From: Rhizobiaceae bacterium
GTDB taxonomy: Bacteria > Pseudomonadota > Alphaproteobacteria > Rhizobiales > Rhizobiaceae
Reading direction: 5' to 3'
Assembly: GCA_016742175.1 (NCBI GenBank)
Contig: JACVCH010000001.1
Location: 62,001-126,000, forward strand
Length of the DNA stretch: 64,000 nt
Position 1 is the stretch's first letter, and every line of letters begins with the position of its first letter. The position numbers and the translations under genes are program-made. Under the pieces are notes generated by a model that worked only from the letters and a program-made list of their open reading frames with translations, did no database searches and was not told where the DNA came from. Below are positions 19,396-28,099 of the stretch, one piece after another.

Positions 19396-19846
19396 CGTGT
19401 CTTTTCCCCGATTGTCCGCCAAGCATGTAGAAGCGCGAAAGCGTCCGTGCGAAGCCTTGTTCAGGATCTACGTAGAGCAGTAGCGAAGTGTAGATCGGCC
19501 GCCCGGTGCCGGTGAGCAACGGATGGCCGGAAACCAATCCCTTCAATCGCGGACTGTCATACTCGTCCTCGAAAATGGACCATTCGGACAGTCGCGGGGG
19601 TTGATCCCCCTCATGCAGCAGTGAACCGATACGGCCATCAACCGATATCAGGTTCGAGACCGCCTGCCTGGCGCGTCGAAATTTTTCGATTGAAGGTTCA
19701 GCCCATTCGATCCGTTCGGCTTCAAGCTCACGGATCGCCTCCTCCAGATTGACCAACAGCTCTCTTAGGTTCCACTTTCCTGATCCGGCCAGGCGTTCGG
19801 ATCCTTTGAACCGTCCAGTGCCCACTTTTCGCCAGTCAGTCGTCAT
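19388..19846 (-). CDS. Hypothetical protein, first gene of a two-gene operon
   Basis: 152 residues, family not recognised. The middle is a charged helix (LRELLVNLEEAIRELEAERI) and the C-terminal part contains PIYTSLLLYVDPEQGFARTL, which could be a beta strand plus helix. No signal peptide or membrane span. The ATG at 19846 has GAGG upstream; longer in-frame starts would extend over the intergenic regulatory repeat. It overlaps the downstream CxxC protein by 8 bp and is divergent from the XRE gene at 20057, which is probably its regulator. Confidence 0.6.
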   Translation of the reverse strand: MTTDWRKVGTGRFKGSERLAGSGKWNLRELLVNLEEAIRELEAERIEWAEPSIEKFRRARQAVSNLISVDGRIGSLLHEGDQPPRLSEWSIFEDEYDSPRLKGLVSGHPLLTGTGRPIYTSLLLYVDPEQGFARTLSRFYMLGGQSGKRHDA

Positions 19847-19955
19847 GTTTCGGCCTCGTGCAACAATGGCCATCGCACCCCACATGCCCGTGGGGTCTCC
19901 ACGAACTTGGCACCCATCCACGCGCAGGGCCTGCGATCGTATGGCAAGGATTAAA

Positions 19956-19993
19956 ACCTGTCTGAAGCGGGTAATAACCCGCATGAAACAGGT
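19956..19993. promoter_or_regulatory. 38-bp nested inverted repeat between divergent operon and XRE gene
   Basis: ACCTGT (19956-19961) pairs with ACAGGT (19988-19993), and inside them GCGGGT (19967-19972) pairs with ACCCGC (19977-19982) around AATA. The two dyads share one centre. It lies 63 bp before the XRE gene and 109 bp before the divergent operon. A Cro/C-type repressor operator is the simplest reading; a transcribed hairpin is the alternative. Confidence 0.55.
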
Positions 19994-20056
19994 ATGCAAG
20001 GGTTTTTATCCATGGATTCTTGACACCACCAAGGGCTGGTCCCACCGGTGGCTGCC

Positions 20057-20326
20057 ATGGTTGTCATCCACGATGCTAAGCTACTGAAAGCTGCCCGGGT
20101 CGCTCTCGGTTTGAAGCAAGACGATTTGGCCGCCCTAGCCGGCGTCTCCAAGGACACCGTGCAAAAGTTGGAAGCAGATGCGTCATCGGTGCGCCGCCCG
20201 CTGTACGTCAAAGTCGTGGCGGCGCTGGAGTTCCAAGGCATCGAATGGCTCCCCGCGACGGGCGATAGAGGGGAAGGATTCCGCCTCGTACCCCGCGTCC
20301 GTCCTCAGGCCACGACAACGAGATAG
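20057..20326 (+). CDS. XRE-family helix-turn-helix regulator
   Basis: 89 residues. The HTH is IHDAKLLKAARVALGLKQDDLAALAGVSKDTVQKLEA (residues 4-40), the classic Cro/C1 shape with the LKQDDLAALAGVS recognition region. The rest (LYVKVVAALEFQGIEWLPATG) resembles the short C-terminal tail of the common 'helix-turn-helix transcriptional regulator' family seen in mobile regions of rhizobia. ATG 20057 is preferred over a GTG at 20048. It is divergent from the two-gene operon ending at 18619, with an inverted repeat between them, so it probably controls that operon and itself. Confidence 0.82.
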   Translation: MVVIHDAKLLKAARVALGLKQDDLAALAGVSKDTVQKLEADASSVRRPLYVKVVAALEFQGIEWLPATGDRGEGFRLVPRVRPQATTTR

Positions 20327-20600
20327 TGCTCTCAATAACCGTGCCGGAAAAAGGATGCTGTGAGCGCATTCGCCGCAAGCAGCCCTATTGTGACCGTCAA
20401 TCTGTTCGAGCTGAGTGGCATTTCGACGAGTTAGGTCGGCAAGTTCCCGCACTACATTGTGCCGCAACCACTGCGCGAGCGGACGAAGCGCCGAGCACTC
20501 CAGTCCTCCTAACGTCTGGCGGACGCAACTTGCAGGCGCGCTTTGACACAAAACAATCTACTTCTTTAAGTCTGGCGCATCGGGCGAGGAGATTGGTGGG

Positions 20601-21137
20601 TTGTCAGAAGGCGATGTGGTCGAGACTCTTCCGGAGATCGTGAAGCAGTCAGGGCTCAAGCGATACGTTTGGCTCTATTTTCTCATCGTGCCCCTTGCCG
20701 CATCAACGGCGTCAGCCGTCGCCATAGTCATTGCGGCTTTGCAGGGACTGTCTGCACACGAAACGTCTTCCCGCATGTACGCACTCGTTGTGATCGTAGG
20801 GTTCAAAGCAATCGCAATAATTGGCGGGGCCTACCTGATCGGTTTGATCATGGCGCTCGGATCGGCGTTTCTCATATCGACTCGTCGAGAGCGAGCGGAG
20901 CATGAACTCCGTCATGGCCGGATGTCAGATCCTGAGTATCGCGCAATGTGGGGGCGACACATCAGCTACCAGTTGTACAGAAGCGAGAGATTGGTGCAGC
21001 TGACGTTGGTAGGAGCCGTGTTCTACAGCGGCTTGCTTCTCATTACTGGTGGCTACTACTACTTGTGGGAAGACGTCGTCATCCTTTGGGATCTATTGGA
21101 TGAAATTGCAAAGCCGCTAGTGGAGCCGAACAATTGA
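20601..21137 (+). CDS. Hypothetical membrane protein
   Basis: 178 residues with three hydrophobic segments: about residues 22-46 (WLYFLIVPLAASTASAVAIV), 60-88 (LVVIVGFKAIAIIGGAYLIG) and 130-152 (LTLVGAVFYSGLLLITGGYY). Between the last two lies a charged cytosolic loop rich in Arg and Glu. The start is TTG at 20601, supported by GAGGAG 9 bp upstream. No family is recognised. It lies just before the IS3 element and may have been separated from former neighbours by it. The 274 bp between the XRE gene and this gene contain no convincing gene. Confidence 0.55.
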   Translation: MSEGDVVETLPEIVKQSGLKRYVWLYFLIVPLAASTASAVAIVIAALQGLSAHETSSRMYALVVIVGFKAIAIIGGAYLIGLIMALGSAFLISTRRERAEHELRHGRMSDPEYRAMWGRHISYQLYRSERLVQLTLVGAVFYSGLLLITGGYYYLWEDVVILWDLLDEIAKPLVEPNN

Positions 21138-21275
21138 CGGAACTGGACGTCGGAACAATGCAACCATGATGAGTGGGACGGTTATATTTGTCCGTGTTGT
21201 TCATAGCGATTGACCAGCCACTGAGTTTTTCCTCCACCTGGAGTTAGAGTCCGGCCTTGATCGAAGGACGGACAG

Positions 21276-21542
21276 ATGAAGCGGAAGCGATTTACGGAAG
21301 AGCAGATCATCGGGGTTCTACGCGAGCACGAGGCGGGTGCGAAGGCGGCCGACCTGGCCCGCAGACACGGGGTCAGCGAGGCGACGCTCTATAACTGGAA
21401 GGCGAAGTATGGCGGCATGGACGTGTCCGACGCCAAGCGCCTGAAGTCCTTGGAAGACGAGAACGCGAAGCTGAAGAAGCTGCTCGCCGACCAGATGCTG
21501 GAAGCCTCGGCACTTCGCGAGCTTCTGTCAAAAAAATGGTAG
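21276..21542 (+). CDS. IS3-family transposase OrfA
   Basis: 88 residues. It has the HTH_Tnp_1 domain ([18 protein letters not shown], then [19 protein letters not shown] at residues 27-45) followed by a leucine-zipper-like coiled coil ([18 protein letters not shown]). OrfA binds the terminal repeats and, through a -1 frameshift at the seven-A run at 21530-21536, supplies the N-terminus of the OrfAB transposase. Confidence 0.93.
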   Translation: MKRKRFTEEQIIGVLREHEAGAKAADLARRHGVSEATLYNWKAKYGGMDVSDAKRLKSLEDENAKLKKLLADQMLEASALRELLSKKW

Positions 21543-22465
21543 GGCCCGCCGCCAAGCGCGAAGCCGTCGCGCATCTGCAAGCCGTCATGGGCCTGTCGGA
21601 GCGTCGGGCCTGTTCTTTCGTCGGTGCCGATCGCAAGATGGTCCGCTACCAGTCCTGCCGTCCTCCAGAGACCGAACTGCGCGGTCGGCTACGCGACCTT
21701 GCCAATGAGCGACGGCGTTTTGGCTATCGACGCCTGTTCATCCTGCTGCGGCGGGAAGGCGAGCCATCTGGCATCAACCGCATCTATCGGCTCTACCGGG
21801 AGGAGGGCCTGACGGTTCGCAAGCGCCGGGCGCGGCGACGCGCGGTTGGCACGCGAGCGCCGATCCTGGTCGAGGCAAGACCGAACGCACGCTGGTCACT
21901 GGACTTCGTGCACGACCAGTTCGCCTGCGGTCGGCGCTTTCGGGTGCTCAATATCGTCGATGACGTGACGCGCGAGTGCCTGGCCGCGATCCCGGACACA
22001 TCGATCTCCGGTCGTCGGGTGGCACGTGAGCTGACTGATCTGATCAGCCGTCGCGGCAAGCCAGACATGATAGTTTCGGACCACGGCACCGAGTTCACCT
22101 CGAACGCGATCCTCGCCTGGTCGAAGGATCACCGTGTGGAATGGCACTACATCGCGCCCGGAAAGCCGATGCAGAACGGCTATGTTGAATCCTTCAACGG
22201 CCGCATGCGCGATGAGCTGCTGAACGAGAGCCTGTTCTTCGGCATCGACCATGCGCGCAGCGCCATCGCCGAATGGAAGCAGGATTTCAACACCGCGAGA
22301 CCACACTCCTCGCTCGGCTACCAGACCCCGGCGGCCTTCGCCGGAACCCTCACCGCAACCGGCTCCGACGCTTCGCTCGATAAGGGCTTCGCGTCTCCAC
22401 CGGTTGCTCAACCCGCGCCCTACGGCGTAACAGAATCGGTCGAGGCTCTAACCGCCACTGGATGA
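21536..22465 (+). CDS. IS3-family transposase OrfB (DDE integrase core)
   Basis: 309 residues with an HTH_21 region ([20 protein letters not shown]) followed by an rve integrase core. The DDE residues are visible in WSLDFVHDQ (about residue 121), [10 protein letters not shown] (about residue 181) and [14 protein letters not shown] (about residue 218). The frame is intact, so the element may still be active. The start ATG overlaps the end of orfA and the slippery A-run, so most product is expected as a frameshifted OrfAB fusion. Confidence 0.94.
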   Translation: MVGPAAKREAVAHLQAVMGLSERRACSFVGADRKMVRYQSCRPPETELRGRLRDLANERRRFGYRRLFILLRREGEPSGINRIYRLYREEGLTVRKRRARRRAVGTRAPILVEARPNARWSLDFVHDQFACGRRFRVLNIVDDVTRECLAAIPDTSISGRRVARELTDLISRRGKPDMIVSDHGTEFTSNAILAWSKDHRVEWHYIAPGKPMQNGYVESFNGRMRDELLNESLFFGIDHARSAIAEWKQDFNTARPHSSLGYQTPAAFAGTLTATGSDASLDKGFASPPVAQPAPYGVTESVEALTATG

Positions 22466-22483
22466 CAGTTCAGTGGCAGGTCA

Positions 22484-22984
22484 GGACCTGCCGCAGTCGG
22501 ATGCGCCGTTCGTGAAGGCCTATCCAGCCGAGACGACGGAAGCGTTCCTAGATGGCCATGTGTCGGCCTTCGCCTTCTTCGGCGGCGTGCCGCTGTCGGT
22601 TCTCTACGACAATCTGAAGATCGCGGTGGCGAAGATCTGCGGCGACGGCAAGCGCGAGCGGACGCGGGCGTTCACGGAACTGGTGAGCCATTATCTCTTC
22701 AGCGACAGGTTTGGGCGGCCCGGCAAGGGCAAGGTCGAGGGGCTTGTGAAGGATGCCCGCTCGAACTTCCTGACGCCGATCCCGGTGGCAGCCAGCTTCG
22801 ATGATCTCAACGACATGCTGGCTGCGCGATGCCGGTCGCGACAGAACGAACGTGCCGGCCGCCATGCTCGGACCATCGGGGAACGGCTTGCCGCCGATCT
22901 TGAGGCCTTCAGGAATCTGCCGGTCGTGCCGCTGGAGCCCTGCGAGAAGCGGGCGGCGCGCGTCTCGTCGACAGCGCTGGTGCG
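22484..22984 (+). pseudogene. istA fragment (IS21 transposase), missing both ends
   Basis: The translated stretch from VKAYPAETTEAFLDGH through VPLSVLYDNLKIAVAKI, FTELVSHYLFSDRFGRPGKGKVEGLVKDARSNFLTP and RTIGERLAADLEAFRNLPVVP is the later half of the IstA catalytic core. The N-terminal half is replaced by the IS3 element, and after about 22984 the sequence jumps straight into istB in another frame, so the IstA C-terminus is also lost. Confidence 0.8.
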
Positions 22985-23604
22985 CTGCCGTGAAGAGCCT
23001 CGACACCTTCGACTTCACTGCCATTCCTTCCCTCAACAAGATGCTGGTGCTTGAGCTGGCGCGCTGTGAGTTCATCCTGCGTCGCGAGAACGTCATCGCG
23101 CTCGGCAACTCAGGCACCGGCAAGACCCATGTCGCGCTCGCGCTTGGCCTTGCCGCCTGTCAAAAGGGATTCCCCGTCGCCTTCACCACCGCCGCGGCCC
23201 TGGTGCACCAGCTCATGGAGGCCCGCGACGAGAGACGGCTTTTGAAGCTGCAGCGCGAACTGCAGGCCGTGAAGCTGCTCATCGTCGATGAACTGGGGTA
23301 CGTGCCGCTGTCGCCGACCGGAGCGGAATTGCTGTTTGAGGTGTTCTCACAACGCTACGAGCGCGGCTCGACCATCGTCACTTCGAATCTGCCTTTTGAA
23401 GACTGGACATCCGTCCTGGGCTCCGAGCGGCTCACCGGCGCGCTGCTCGACCGGTTGACCCACCACGTGCATATCCTGAGCATGAATGGCGACAGCTATC
23501 GACTGAAGCAATCCGCTGGCCGTCGCCGGGCAGCCGCCACGGTTGACGCGGCGGAGCAAAACCAGGCCACCGCCGATATGGGCGATCAGCCAGGAACCGT
23601 CTGA
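22985..23604 (+). pseudogene. istB (IS21 helper ATPase), N-terminus missing
   Basis: From VKSLDTFDFTAIPSLNKM the sequence is IstB, with Walker A GNSGTGKTH near 23105, Walker B LLIVDELGYVPLSP near 23275, and the STIVTSNLPFEDW and LTGALLDRLTHHVHIL motifs. About the first 60-70 residues of a normal IstB are gone: the deletion that removed the istA end also removed the istB start. The ATPase core itself is intact but has no start of its own. Confidence 0.8.
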
Positions 23605-23838
23605 CCACAACAGCCACGCCAAATCCTGACGGCCGCTCGCTCGCCACGGCGCTAATTGGAAAGCGCGCTTCGCGAGCGGCCTCCGCCGCGCCAACTGGCC
23701 TGCTTTTACTCCGCCGCAGTGGCTTGGAATTCGACCGCCGTTGACATGGGCTTTCAATCGCCGCCCACCGCCGGATGCCATCCACTATTCGCGACGTAGC
23801 GCCACCGGTGTCGTGCATGTCTAACCCCGAAATAGCGT

Positions 23839-24906
23839 CTATGCCTTGGCATCTACCCTGACACCGCTCTCAGCGTCAAAAAGATGAACGTCGTTCTGGT
23901 CAACGTCGAAATTGATGGACTCGCCAGCCGCCGCACTGGAGCGGCTGCGCAGAAGGACGACAAGCGGCGCGCTGGCTGCGCGGACGAGAAGTTGAGTATC
24001 GGGGCCGGTTGGCTCAACCACCTCAACTCTGGCACTAAATCCTTGCGAGGCCGGGATGAGGGATTCTGGACGCGCGCCCCAAAGAACTTCCCTTCCTTCA
24101 TTCGAACCCCCTGCTGAATTTCCGCCTGGCAGGGCCGTTCCATCCTCCGTCACCACACGGCCTCCTCGAATTTGCCCTTTGATGAAGTTCATCGACGGCG
24201 AGCCAAGGAAGCCCGCAACGAATGCGTTTGCAGGGCGATCATAAAGTTCCAGAGGGGCCCCCTGTTGCTCGATACGACCGGATTGCATCACCACGATCCG
24301 GTTCGCCAATGTCATTGCCTCAATCTGATCATGGGTGACATAGACCATCGTGTTTCTCAGCCGCTGGTGCAGCGCCTTGATCTCGGTACGCATCTGCACA
24401 CGTAGCTTGGCATCCAGATTGGACAGGGGCTCGTCGAACAAGAATAGCTGCGGATCGCGCACAATCGCTCGCCCAGTTGCTACGCGCTGCCGTTGTCCAC
24501 CCGACAACTGGCCAGGATATCTGTCGAGCAGCGCGTCCAGTCCAAGAATACCAGCGGCGTCGACAACCTTGCGCTCAATCTCGCTTTTGTTTGCCCCTCG
24601 AAGCTTAAGGGAAAAGCCCATGTTGTTGCGCACGGTCAAATGCGGGTAGAGCGCATAATTCTGAAACACCATGGCTACGTCGCGTTCCTTCGGTGGAAGG
24701 CCCGTCACATCTTTGGTGCCGATTGTAATCTTGCCTGCAGTTGCCACCTCCAAGCCCGCGATCAGTCTGAGAAGCGTGGATTTCCCGCAACCGGAGGGGC
24801 CTACCAATGCGACAAACTCTCCGTCGCGAACGTCGAGATCGATACCGCGCAAGATTTCTGTATCGCCGAACGACTTGCGCAGCCTGCTGATGTTCATCGT
24901 CGCCAT
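23839..24906 (-). CDS. ABC transporter ATP-binding protein, CUT1 (MalK/UgpC) type
   Basis: 355 residues. Walker [10 protein letters not shown] (residue 36), Q-loop [14 protein letters not shown], signature [19 protein letters not shown] (note Thr where Ala is usual), Walker [13 protein letters not shown], and H-loop [10 protein letters not shown] are all present. The last ~120 residues form the TOBE regulatory domain seen in MalK/UgpC proteins. It energises the two permeases encoded upstream at 24935 and 25777. Last gene of the solute-binding protein / permease / permease / ATPase operon. Confidence 0.92.
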   Translation of the reverse strand: MATMNISRLRKSFGDTEILRGIDLDVRDGEFVALVGPSGCGKSTLLRLIAGLEVATAGKITIGTKDVTGLPPKERDVAMVFQNYALYPHLTVRNNMGFSLKLRGANKSEIERKVVDAAGILGLDALLDRYPGQLSGGQRQRVATGRAIVRDPQLFLFDEPLSNLDAKLRVQMRTEIKALHQRLRNTMVYVTHDQIEAMTLANRIVVMQSGRIEQQGAPLELYDRPANAFVAGFLGSPSMNFIKGQIRGGRVVTEDGTALPGGNSAGGSNEGREVLWGARPESLIPASQGFSARVEVVEPTGPDTQLLVRAASAPLVVLLRSRSSAAAGESINFDVDQNDVHLFDAESGVRVDAKA

Positions 24907-24934
24907 TAGCGAGCTCCATATCGATTTCGGCTGG

Positions 24935-25777
24935 TCATTTGATGCCGCCGGAGATGAGGGTACGGACGTAGAATCGCTGGATCAGCAGGAATGGGATCGT
25001 GCCCAGCAACACGGCGAGGTTGGTTGATGCAAACAGACCGCCCCAATCGCTTTGCTCGAAATTTATGTTCCGGGCGATCGCCACTTGAATGACTGCGTAA
25101 TCAGGATTGCTCGCTGCGACCACTGGCCAGAAAAACGAGTCCCATTGAGAGAGGAACAGCATGAGACCTGACGTTGCTATTGTCGGCCATGACAGGGGCA
25201 TAGCGATGCGCGTGAATATGTATAGCCATGACGCACCATCGACTCGCGCAGCCTCATAGAAGTCACGTGGTATCGAGGCAAAGAATTGCCGAAAAAGGAA
25301 GATGACCATGCCATTGGCGATCTCAGGCACAATCAGCGCCTGATAGCTGTTCGCCCAACCGAACGCGCGGATCATCACGTAGAGTGGCAAGACGATCGCC
25401 TCGAAAGGCATCATGAAGCTGGCGATGACCAGGAGGAACAGAAGGTTCTTGCCGCGAAAGTCGAACGCAGCGAACGCGAAACCAGCCATGGCATTGACGA
25501 GAATACCGAAGAAGACGGTCATCAGTGCTACAAAGGTGGAGTTCTTGACGGCAAGCGGAAAGTCACTCGCCAAAAGTGCACGGTAGTTATCGAGCGTCAG
25601 CCGGGAAGGGACGAAGGTACTCCAGCCGAACTCGGAAACGGGCTGGAAGATCTCGCTTTGCGGGCGCAATGATGCCAAGGCCAGCCATGCAAGAGGACAC
25701 ACCACCACAAACGCCAGCACGGAGAGGAGTCCGTATCGCAGCATGATGGCATGTGGGCTTTTGAACTGTGCTTCCAT
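24935..25777 (-). CDS. ABC transporter permease, MalG type
   Basis: 280 residues with six membrane segments beginning LLSVLAFVVVCPLAWLALAS, and the EAA loop EAARVDGASWLYIFTRIAMPLSWP near residue 185, the contact site for the ATPase. Typical of CUT1 carbohydrate importers. It shares one base with the stop of the MalF-type gene (TAATG), so the two permeases are translationally coupled. Confidence 0.92.
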   Translation of the reverse strand: MEAQFKSPHAIMLRYGLLSVLAFVVVCPLAWLALASLRPQSEIFQPVSEFGWSTFVPSRLTLDNYRALLASDFPLAVKNSTFVALMTVFFGILVNAMAGFAFAAFDFRGKNLLFLLVIASFMMPFEAIVLPLYVMIRAFGWANSYQALIVPEIANGMVIFLFRQFFASIPRDFYEAARVDGASWLYIFTRIAMPLSWPTIATSGLMLFLSQWDSFFWPVVAASNPDYAVIQVAIARNINFEQSDWGGLFASTNLAVLLGTIPFLLIQRFYVRTLISGGIK

Positions 25778-26643
25778 TAGGAACGCTCCTCTGGCGACCG
25801 CAAGAGGCGGAATTCAAGAACGACGATCACAAGAATGATGCCCAGGAGGATCGTCGAAATCGCAAGGGAGCGTCCAATATCGGAAAACGTGAAGGCCGAT
25901 CGGTAGGCCTCGAACATGAGGAGCGACGTCGCCCCACCTGGTCCACCGGATGTCAGGATGTAGACAGGGGCGAAAAATAGAAAGTTGATGGCTGTGTCTG
26001 CCACAAGGACGAACGCCATCGGCTTACGCATAAGCGGTAGCGTCACATACCGGAATCGTTGCCAGCCGGACGCTCCGTCGATTGTCGCTGCCTCGTAGAC
26101 TGTAGATGGAATTGAGTAGAGCCCGGCAAGCAGGAACAGCATCCAGTAGCCAGCCCCTTTCCACGTCGCAATGCCGATCAGCGTATAGAGGGCTTGATCC
26201 TGGCTGCGATGGAAAGGTTGAGCGCCTACACCGATCCATTCGAGGAAGCCGTTAAACGGCCCAAGATTGCTGTCCAGGAACAGCCCAAACAGCACAGCGC
26301 TAATGCCCGTCGATACAGCCATCGGCAAAACCAGAAGCGCTCGGTAGATCCACAGTCCGGGCAAAGGCCGAAAGACCAACATCGCGAGCCCGAATGCGAT
26401 GGCAAGCTGAAGGGGGTTGATTATGAGATTGAACCACAAAGTAATCTTCAGCGACGCCCAGAATTGTGGATCGCTGAGCAAATAGTGGAAATTCTCTCCG
26501 CCGACGAAATTGAGGTCTCCCATCAGGGACACGCCCGTAAGGCTTCCGCCCACGGCAATCCCAATCGGCACCAGCCTGAAGATTAGAAGCCCGGCGAGTG
26601 CTGGAGCAAGAAAGAGAAACGGAGTCCATCGAGAAGATATCAT
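25777..26643 (-). CDS. ABC transporter permease, MalF/UgpA type
   Basis: 288 residues, six membrane segments starting FLFLAPALAGLLIFRLVPIG. The EAA loop is YEAATIDGASGWQRFRYVTLPLM near residue 195. It heterodimerises with the MalG-type permease to form the inner-membrane channel. It lies 70 bp downstream of the solute-binding protein gene. Confidence 0.92.
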   Translation of the reverse strand: MISSRWTPFLFLAPALAGLLIFRLVPIGIAVGGSLTGVSLMGDLNFVGGENFHYLLSDPQFWASLKITLWFNLIINPLQLAIAFGLAMLVFRPLPGLWIYRALLVLPMAVSTGISAVLFGLFLDSNLGPFNGFLEWIGVGAQPFHRSQDQALYTLIGIATWKGAGYWMLFLLAGLYSIPSTVYEAATIDGASGWQRFRYVTLPLMRKPMAFVLVADTAINFLFFAPVYILTSGGPGGATSLLMFEAYRSAFTFSDIGRSLAISTILLGIILVIVVLEFRLLRSPEERS

Positions 26644-26713
26644 CGGGCAACTCGCGGCAAGGTGGAACGGCCCCGCCGCTCCACGATGCTATGTCGTCAA
26701 TAAGTGAACCTGC

Positions 26714-27982
26714 CTACCGATACTTGCGCATCTCGCGGTCAATGTTCTGTGCTGCACGCGTTAGCGACTCTTGGACGTTCGCCCCTGTTTGGATGTCCTG
26801 CATGGCCGTGCGCAGGAAGTCTTCATATTCGCGATATGCAGGGGTGGGCGGTCGCGGCGTTGCCGTATTGGCAAGTTCGTGGCGGACGATTGCCCAAGCA
26901 GGATCGACAAAAGTGGTATCGGCCCGCTGTTCCCAGATTTCTTCAAGCGATGGCGGGTACTGCCGCAAATCAAACCACAGATCCATTGCTTCCCGCGTTG
27001 ACAGCCAACGTACGAACTCTTGCGACTGCGCCATGTGCACGGTGCGCGGATTGATCCCGATATGCCAGCTCCCTGTTGGTGTGACGGCTCTACCTCCCTC
27101 GAAAAAGGGATGTGGCGCGACGCCGAAATCGAGGTCCTCAAACTTCTCAAAACCGACCAAATTCCAGGTGCCGCCGATAATCATCGCCAGTTTGCCGGAA
27201 CCGAACATCTCCTGAGTCACACCAGTCTGGAAGGTGCCTACAGGGCCGACCTTATGTGTCTGGTAGAGATCTTGATACCAACTCATCGCCTCGACCATGC
27301 CTTCGCCGTCGACATATCCTGAAGCGGTGAGGCCGTCCGGCCCGATGACCTCCGCACCTTTGCTGAGTGGCACGGGCAGTAGTTGATAGGGATTGGCGTT
27401 TTCAAAAGCAAAGCCGAACTGCGAAATCTCCGGCTTTGTCAGCTGTTGGGCAATCGGTAGCAGTTCTTCCCACGTCATCCTTGCTTCAGGGTCCGATGAC
27501 GGCACATCGATACCTGCTTCGGCAAATAGCTTCTTGTTGTAAAACAAGAGCTGCGATGACGTTCCAAGCGGCATGGCAAAGAGCTTGCCATCGTAGCTGC
27601 CCTGCTCGATCGTCGTGGGGAGAAAGCGATCCTTGTCGCCAGCAAGCATTTCATCGAGGGCGAGAAGATGCCCGCGCGCCGCATATGATGCAGTTAAAGG
27701 ACCGTCCACCAAGTAGACGTCCGGCAACTCGTTTCGTGCCTGCAACCGGACTTCCAATGTCCGGAACAACTCGGTGATCGGCAAACGTTCAGCAGAAACG
27801 CTAATGCCGGTCGCATCCTTGAACGCTTTCATCAGAGGTGCGACCTGCTCCTCCGGCCAGCCCATCCAAGGCGCTGAAAGGGTTACTTCTTGGGCGGCCG
27901 CCCCGCCGATCGATCCAGCTGCCGCGAGACTTGCAGCACCGACCATGAACTGACGTCTTCCAATATGCATCTCGATCCCCAT
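26714..27982 (-). CDS. Extracellular solute-binding protein, family 1 (CUT1 importer)
   Basis: 422 residues. A twin-arginine signal (IGRRQFMVGAASLAAAGS) near residue 7 ends in GGAAAQ, so it is probably exported folded by Tat. The mature part has the family-1 pattern (VTLSAPWMGWPEEQVAPLMKAF, LPDVYLVDGPLTASY, MIIGGTWNLVGFEKF). It delivers ligand to the permeases encoded downstream. Start is ATG 27982, with ATG 27970 as an alternative. Co-location with a nucleoside hydrolase hints at a nucleoside or ribose-like ligand rather than a common sugar; this is inference. Confidence 0.9.
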   Translation of the reverse strand: MGIEMHIGRRQFMVGAASLAAAGSIGGAAAQEVTLSAPWMGWPEEQVAPLMKAFKDATGISVSAERLPITELFRTLEVRLQARNELPDVYLVDGPLTASYAARGHLLALDEMLAGDKDRFLPTTIEQGSYDGKLFAMPLGTSSQLLFYNKKLFAEAGIDVPSSDPEARMTWEELLPIAQQLTKPEISQFGFAFENANPYQLLPVPLSKGAEVIGPDGLTASGYVDGEGMVEAMSWYQDLYQTHKVGPVGTFQTGVTQEMFGSGKLAMIIGGTWNLVGFEKFEDLDFGVAPHPFFEGGRAVTPTGSWHIGINPRTVHMAQSQEFVRWLSTREAMDLWFDLRQYPPSLEEIWEQRADTTFVDPAWAIVRHELANTATPRPPTPAYREYEDFLRTAMQDIQTGANVQESLTRAAQNIDREMRKYR

Positions 27983-28020
27983 TGTTTCTCGTTCCGACCG
28001 CGACCAGCCGTTATTTCCGG

Positions 28021-28040
28021 TTGTGCACACGTGTGAACAA
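28021..28040. promoter_or_regulatory. LacI-type operator between importer and regulator
   Basis: A 20-bp palindrome, TTGTGCACACGTGTGAACAA, symmetric except at positions 5 and 16 and with a central CG as LacI/GalR operators have. It lies 39 bp before the solute-binding protein start and 60 bp before the lacI-type gene start, so one site can control both directions. Confidence 0.8.
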
Positions 28041-28099
28041 TGCATATTAAGCTCGGCTTCTAGTCAAGGGGGAAGTTTCGGACGACAAGCGGGGATAGA

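Larger units (their letters stand above)
21211..22483 (+). mobile_element. IS3-family insertion sequence, complete
   Basis: About 1.27 kb bounded by imperfect 15-bp terminal repeats: TGACCAGCCACTGAG at 21211-21225 and the complement of TTCAGTGGCAGGTCA at 22469-22483, identical at 13 of 15 positions. It holds overlapping orfA and orfB joined at a run of seven A, the usual IS3 frameshift layout. No target-site duplication is visible (GAT on the left, GGA on the right), which means the flanks are no longer those of the original insertion. Confidence 0.9.
22484..23746 (+). mobile_element. IS21-family remnant, truncated on the left and internally deleted
   Basis: Begins in the middle of istA exactly at the right end of the IS3 element and continues into istB. 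The right terminus is inferred near 23746, where TTGACA ends a stretch (CCGCCGCAG ... CGACCGCCGTTGACA) like the right end of rhizobial IS21 elements. The left half of the element is absent from the window. Confidence 0.65.

Noticed and set aside
19956-19993. Attachment site for an integrated element
   Set aside because: The concentric repeat fits an operator between divergent genes better; no integrase or tRNA is near and no second copy was noticed.
20326-20643. Open frame between the XRE gene and the membrane protein
   Set aside because: No ribosome site or family pattern, and it overlaps the well-supported start of the next gene at 20601.
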